NCBI GenBank assembly: GCA_021397835.1
Contig: JAJFZO010000230.1
Location: forward strand, 1,730,001 to 1,794,000
DNA from: Moringa oleifera
Lineage: Eukaryota; Streptophyta; Magnoliopsida; Brassicales; Moringaceae
Reading direction: 5' to 3'
Length of the DNA: 64,000 nt
Part shown: positions 59,840-64,000 of the stretch, one piece after another
How positions within the stretch are numbered: the stretch's first letter is position 1
How the letters are laid out: each line of letters begins with the position of its first letter
Notes under the pieces: generated by a model
Told to the model about the DNA's origin: nothing
The model's input: only the letters and a program-made list of their open reading frames with translations
The model's database searches: none
Made by a program: the position numbers and the translations under genes

Positions 59840-60330
59840 AGTAATACTGTTGAGATTAAAGGCTTTGGCCAATAGTTGAAATACCCCTCACATAGCAAGA
59901 AACTTAGAAGTACGTATTTGGTAATTTTGCTATCGGATTCGAACCACAGTCAGTATTTCTAGTTGAAATGAGTCAAACACCCGTAAGGAGTATTTCTTCA
60001 AGTCGATAATGACAACTAGCCGATGTTGTTTCCCAATATAACATGGAATAAGGATATGTATTAAAGTACTGAAGTCAATACTAAGGTAAAAATTGTATTG
60101 AAGTACTATAATATGAAAAAAAGAAAAGATCACTTTTTAGACTTTGTGCCGTGGTGGATATTTCTAAATGAATTTACTACACATATGATCCAAAAAATCA
60201 TTCGTCCCATTTGTAGGATTTATAATTTACATGTATCGGAGGTTCATCAACATCCGAATTAATTTGGTATTCATTATAGGCCTAAAAGAAGCAAGTTTAC
60301 AAATGAATAATGAATAATATTAAAAATACA
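59840..60330 (-). pseudogene. Ulp1/C48 peptidase-like fragment
   Basis: The minus-strand frame 60133-59930 reads DFSTLIHILIPCYIGKQH, then RLVVIIDLKKYSLRVFDS. This resembles the C48 (Ulp1) core around the catalytic His and Asp (IPxxxxxHWxLxxIDxxxxxxxxYDS), with the tryptophan after His changed to Arg. The catalytic Cys region is not recognisable and the ORF is short. Ulp1-like domains are known to be carried by some plant MULEs (Kaonashi type), and this fragment lies about 1 kb from a MULE relic. The assignment rests on one motif. Confidence 0.42.
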
Positions 60331-60519
60331 TCATTAAGTAAATACAAGTTAGATAAGTAATAAATAGTATTTAAAAGCTTATACATAGCAACCGATCGTA
60401 AATGCAAATATCTTGCTTGTATATATTAGGAAACTCCTTTTGTTGTTTCCATAAAAGGCCCAAATACACATCAATGTGTTGTAAAAACAATAAAAAAAAA
60501 ACACAAATACCAAAAAATT

Positions 60520-60765
60520 AAGTATGAAATATTATAAAAAGAAACAAAATGTACAAAACCTAAGTACAAATTAATGAAATAAGTATTGAAATTTATAAAT
60601 TCAAGGAAAAGTATCAAAATGCACAAAGCCTAGATACGAATTAATGACACAAGTACTAAAATTTACAAAACTTAAATATGACTTCAAGAAATAAGTACTA
60701 AAATAAACAAAATTTAAGTATAAAATATAGAACAAGGTACAAAATTGACATAGTAAAATTGAAAC
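60520..60765. repeat. Second minisatellite, unit about 42 bp, about 5 copies
   Basis: Direct repeats of the form AGTACTAAAATTTACAAAAC then TTAAATATGA..TCAAGAAATA, with a period near 42 bp; one copy is shortened. An 80-codon minus-strand ORF here (60843-60601) is produced by the repeat and is not a gene. Confidence 0.7.
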
Positions 60766-61039
60766 ATGAAATGTAAGTACACATGTAAACAACATGTACT
60801 GCAATATACTAAACAATGTGCGAAATGAGATAATAATTGACATTCTAAACCATCAATCCAATCATCGTTCTTCTCAAGTATGCGAAATCATGATATGCTG
60901 ACACTAGTATTAATACCAACATTATTTTACATTGACCATGTTAATTCATTATTAGATCCCATAAACATGACAGAAATATAAAAACAAAAGAAATACCTAA
61001 ATATTATTTATAAGAATTATCCCTTCATGAATACCGAGT

Positions 61040-61570
61040 CATTACAACACGAAAAAATTTTTAATGTCAATTGTCTATTATAATTGTCAATAAAAGTTTT
61101 ACCGATAGTTGTTCAAAAGCCAACATAAGTAGGGTCAAGAAAACCTTATAACGTCAATTATCACAATTATTGATAAAGATTAAAAAAAAAAAAACTATCG
61201 CTAACATGTATTTACCAACAATTGTTAGTAGCAATCAACAATTACCACTAAAGATAAGTTGACCTTTGTTTTACTTACGACAATTATTTCATTAAAAGCA
61301 AGTTGATCTTTATTTTTTTTATAGTAATTAACAATTGTCACTAAAATAGTTTATTAAGGACAATAATTTTTATCATTAAATATTAATATAATTACCATTA
61401 TAGACCAAATTATAAATTTTTTTATGGCAACTGATAATTGCTACTAAAAATATTATAAATTATCATATTCTTCATTAAAAAATCATCACTAAAATGGTTA
61501 TAAATTGTTGTTTGCCAACCACTGAACAAAAATTGTTAAAAGAGTTATTTAATTACAATTAATGAATTGT
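61040..61570. mobile_element. Candidate CACTA transposon terminus with subterminal repeats
   Basis: At 61040 the sequence CATTACAACACGAAAAAA resembles the CACTACAAGAAAA inverted repeat of plant CACTA elements. It is followed by ten or so variants of ACAATTGTCACTAAA in both orientations up to about 61570, as in CACTA subterminal regions. No transposase and no second terminus was found. Tentative. Confidence 0.42.
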
Positions 61571-64000
61571 CACTATTTATATTAAAAGTTACAAATTAAA
61601 ATACAAAAATTAAAAACTTGTGACTTGTAACATGTAATCAAAATATACGCATTCACAACTAAAATATTATCTACATTATTTTTTTAATAATAACATATAT
61701 CCAAATATCAAATAATTATTTAATGAAAATAGAACTCATAGTAAAAAGTTCGTTGATGCTTTTAAATTTAAAGAGATAAAAATTATATACAAACTTCACA
61801 AAATATCGTTTGTCAATCTCCAACAAATGATGATTAGTTCACAATAAATGACCTGAAAATAAAAAATACATGTAAGAATTATGTATCAAATATAAGTAAT
61901 ATTTTTTGAAGAAAACAAATAATTTATACTTTCCTACACAAAGTTCATACGTGGAACATTGAACACTATAATGAGCATTTGATGTATTCAAAATCTATTA
62001 AACATAAAAAAACAAAATATTCAATCATCTATAATATTATTGAGAAAAACACAACAAACTAAATCTCACTCTTAATTAAGGCAGTAGATGATTGGAGTAC
62101 ATAATACAAATTATTAAAAAAATTTCTACATTCAAAATATTAACGATCTAACTTTTATCATGTCAATGTATACAAGAAATCAAAAAAACAAAAAAAACTC
62201 AAAACCTTTGTTTTTCTCTACACAGGACCTTGATCTTTCTTGAAAAACCATTACTATTCCATACTTTATATCATTGTGCTTATCTTCATCATGAGTATAA
62301 ATAAGTCTACTTACCTTATTTTCGGTTGAGAATATCATGTACTTTATGATATAAGGAAATACAACAGATCGAGCTATATCAAAACATGTATTTCAATTAT
62401 GTGTCTCTCTTGTATATTTAGAACCTAAAAGTTTAAGATATAATGACATACTTATATTCATATTTAAAAGAATAAAATGGAGAGTAAAGTGACATAGCAC
62501 AAGTTATGAAGAAAATCTCTTTAAATCACATGAACCAAATAACAATTTGAAATATTTAAAATTATAATCAACATATAACAAGACAATTGTTATTTAATTT
62601 CTATTTTTACATTTGCATGGAACCACGATTTGGAGTCTGTATATTTGTGTCTTTTCTTTAGAGACAAAGACTATTACTTATAATGTAATGATTTATAGTA
62701 ATAAAATTTTTTCATAAATAACTAACTAATCAATGTTTCTTAATTCTCCCCCCCCCCCCAAATTTCTTCAATTAATTTAAATATTTTAAATTCATGATAG
62801 ATTATAAATTATAAAATAAAATAATTACATCACCCTTAAATGTGAACCATGAAAAGAGAATATAATCTTTTACTATTACTTTTATCTTTCCCTAGTCCAC
62901 CATAATATTGTATGAGATTATTTAACAAATCTTAAGGCATTAAGTTTGTCTCTTACTTTATCTATAAAAGAATTGAATTGCAGTTCAATGTATACTAACA
63001 TTACTACATAACCACCACATCATAGAAGAACTATAAAGGACTATTTTCTTTATAGCCTCAAAGTTTTACCTTTAAGGTCATTTTTATAAGAACAAGTTGG
63101 AAGACATTCTAAAATTTTAAAAGTAGCATTACTCTTATCAGCATCGTCCACATAATAAGACAAAATGATTTGATGTTGTTAATCATAATTTATGGCCTTT
63201 AGCATTTGTAAAGTTTTATGAATTGGAACAGTTAAATTCTATAAAAACAAAAAGAAGATAGCACATTAATAGAATTTGATTTGATAAAAATAAATTTTTG
63301 CTTATAAATTAATCAAGCATTAGGTTTTGATACATATGGTATCCAAAAGACTATGAATTACCATGATCTTGTCTTCTCCTTTTGGATATCATGATTTTAA
63401 TCTTTCTTTCATTCTTATTCAAAAAAGGAAAATGAAATTTTTTAAACAAAATGCAATACAAATTTCAAATAAGATGTCTTATCTAGATATGTGCACTTAA
63501 AACCAGAATGCAACTTCAATTTATAGTAATAAACATCCAACAAAATCAAATTAGAAACATCAATGTTGTATAATCATATAGATTGGTAAGAACACTGATA
63601 ATGTTATACCTTTTTGCCACAAGTGGAAGCTATTCTAAAACATCAAATACAGGCACCTTTTACACTAATTTAAGCATTGCCAACATTGTGTTCATTCTCA
63701 AACGCATCATGAAAAATAATTAACTCCTTATTTTCAATGTTATGTAAAAAAAATTAAACATTTAAAACATGAAAATGCCTTATTTTTACTGGTATGACCA
63801 TAAGAACTTAAGAAACTTGATTCTTCAAATAAAAAATAACTATTATTCTTGAAATAAAGAAGATATAACCAGTAAGAGAACTTTAGGAATCATTAGTCCA
63901 ACATAATCTAATCTATCAAAAAGGGAATTTTCATAAAAAAAATTTCCTAACCAGCAATGCTTTAGTTCTTTAATCTAACAAGTATATTGCATCCTTGGTA
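61571..64000. other. AT-rich DNA, nothing assigned
   Basis: No open frames of note, no RNA gene and no recognisable transposon domain. A C12 run lies at about 62748-62759. It may be the interior of the candidate CACTA element or older repeat debris. Confidence 0.5.

Noticed and set aside
59115..60765. CRISPR-like array of regular repeats
   Set aside because: The repeats are contiguous and diverged with no unique spacers, and the genome is a plant nucleus.
60601..60843. 80-codon hydrophobic minus-strand frame
   Set aside because: It is generated by the 42-bp minisatellite, whose period is a multiple of three. The repeat, not selection, keeps it open.

Overview
The window is nuclear DNA of a flowering plant, almost certainly a eudicot. 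It has AT-rich intergenic DNA, spliced genes with consensus GT-AG introns, a stretch of transferred plastid DNA and many decayed plant transposons. The species cannot be named from the sequence alone. The plastid insert lacks rps16 exon 1, which fits lineages that lost plastid rps16 (several Malpighiales, for example), but nuclear decay could also explain it. Layout: (1) 1-4190 is a nuclear copy of plastid DNA in the order matK 5' end, trnK 5' exon, rps16 exon 2, trnQ and psbK, all decayed. (2) 4190-11025 is two partial Ty1/copia elements on the minus strand, sharing one LTR-like spacer. (3) 11026-16900 is AT-rich repeat DNA with a CACTA (En/Spm) transposase relic and an imperfect tandem duplication. 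(4) 17135-18031 (-) is an intact single-exon DUF579 gene, a probable glucuronoxylan 4-O-methyltransferase. (5) 19600-21200 is a Ty3/gypsy gag relic. (6) 22920-38549 is an old LINE split by two LTR retrotransposons: a copia at 25294-30046 and a Ty3/gypsy chromovirus at 32647-37980. The gypsy has a perfect 5-bp target duplication. (7) 38714-45712 (+) is a ten-exon gene for the queuine tRNA-ribosyltransferase accessory subunit (QTRT2). (8) 46884-55550 (-) is a ten-exon gene for a probably plastid-targeted protein with two thioredoxin-fold (GST_N_3/glutaredoxin-like) domains, tail-to-tail with QTRT2. (9) 55664-64000 is a MuDR-like (MULE) transposase relic, a short Ulp1/C48 protease-like relic, two minisatellites with units near 42 bp, a candidate CACTA terminus, and unassigned AT-rich DNA. 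Only three host genes look functional: the DUF579 enzyme (secondary-wall xylan methylation, Golgi), QTRT2 (tRNA wobble-base modification) and the thioredoxin-fold protein. They share no evident pathway. Their exon models were built by hand so that reading phase is kept across every junction: 396 codons for QTRT2 and 357 for the thioredoxin-fold protein. I found no credible new biological system. The most useful leads are the LINE nest ending about 165 bp upstream of the QTRT2 start codon, the strongly biased C-to-T type nonsense mutations in the gypsy element, a phase-preserving 24-nt candidate cassette exon in the thioredoxin-fold gene, and a MULE next to a Ulp1-like fragment.
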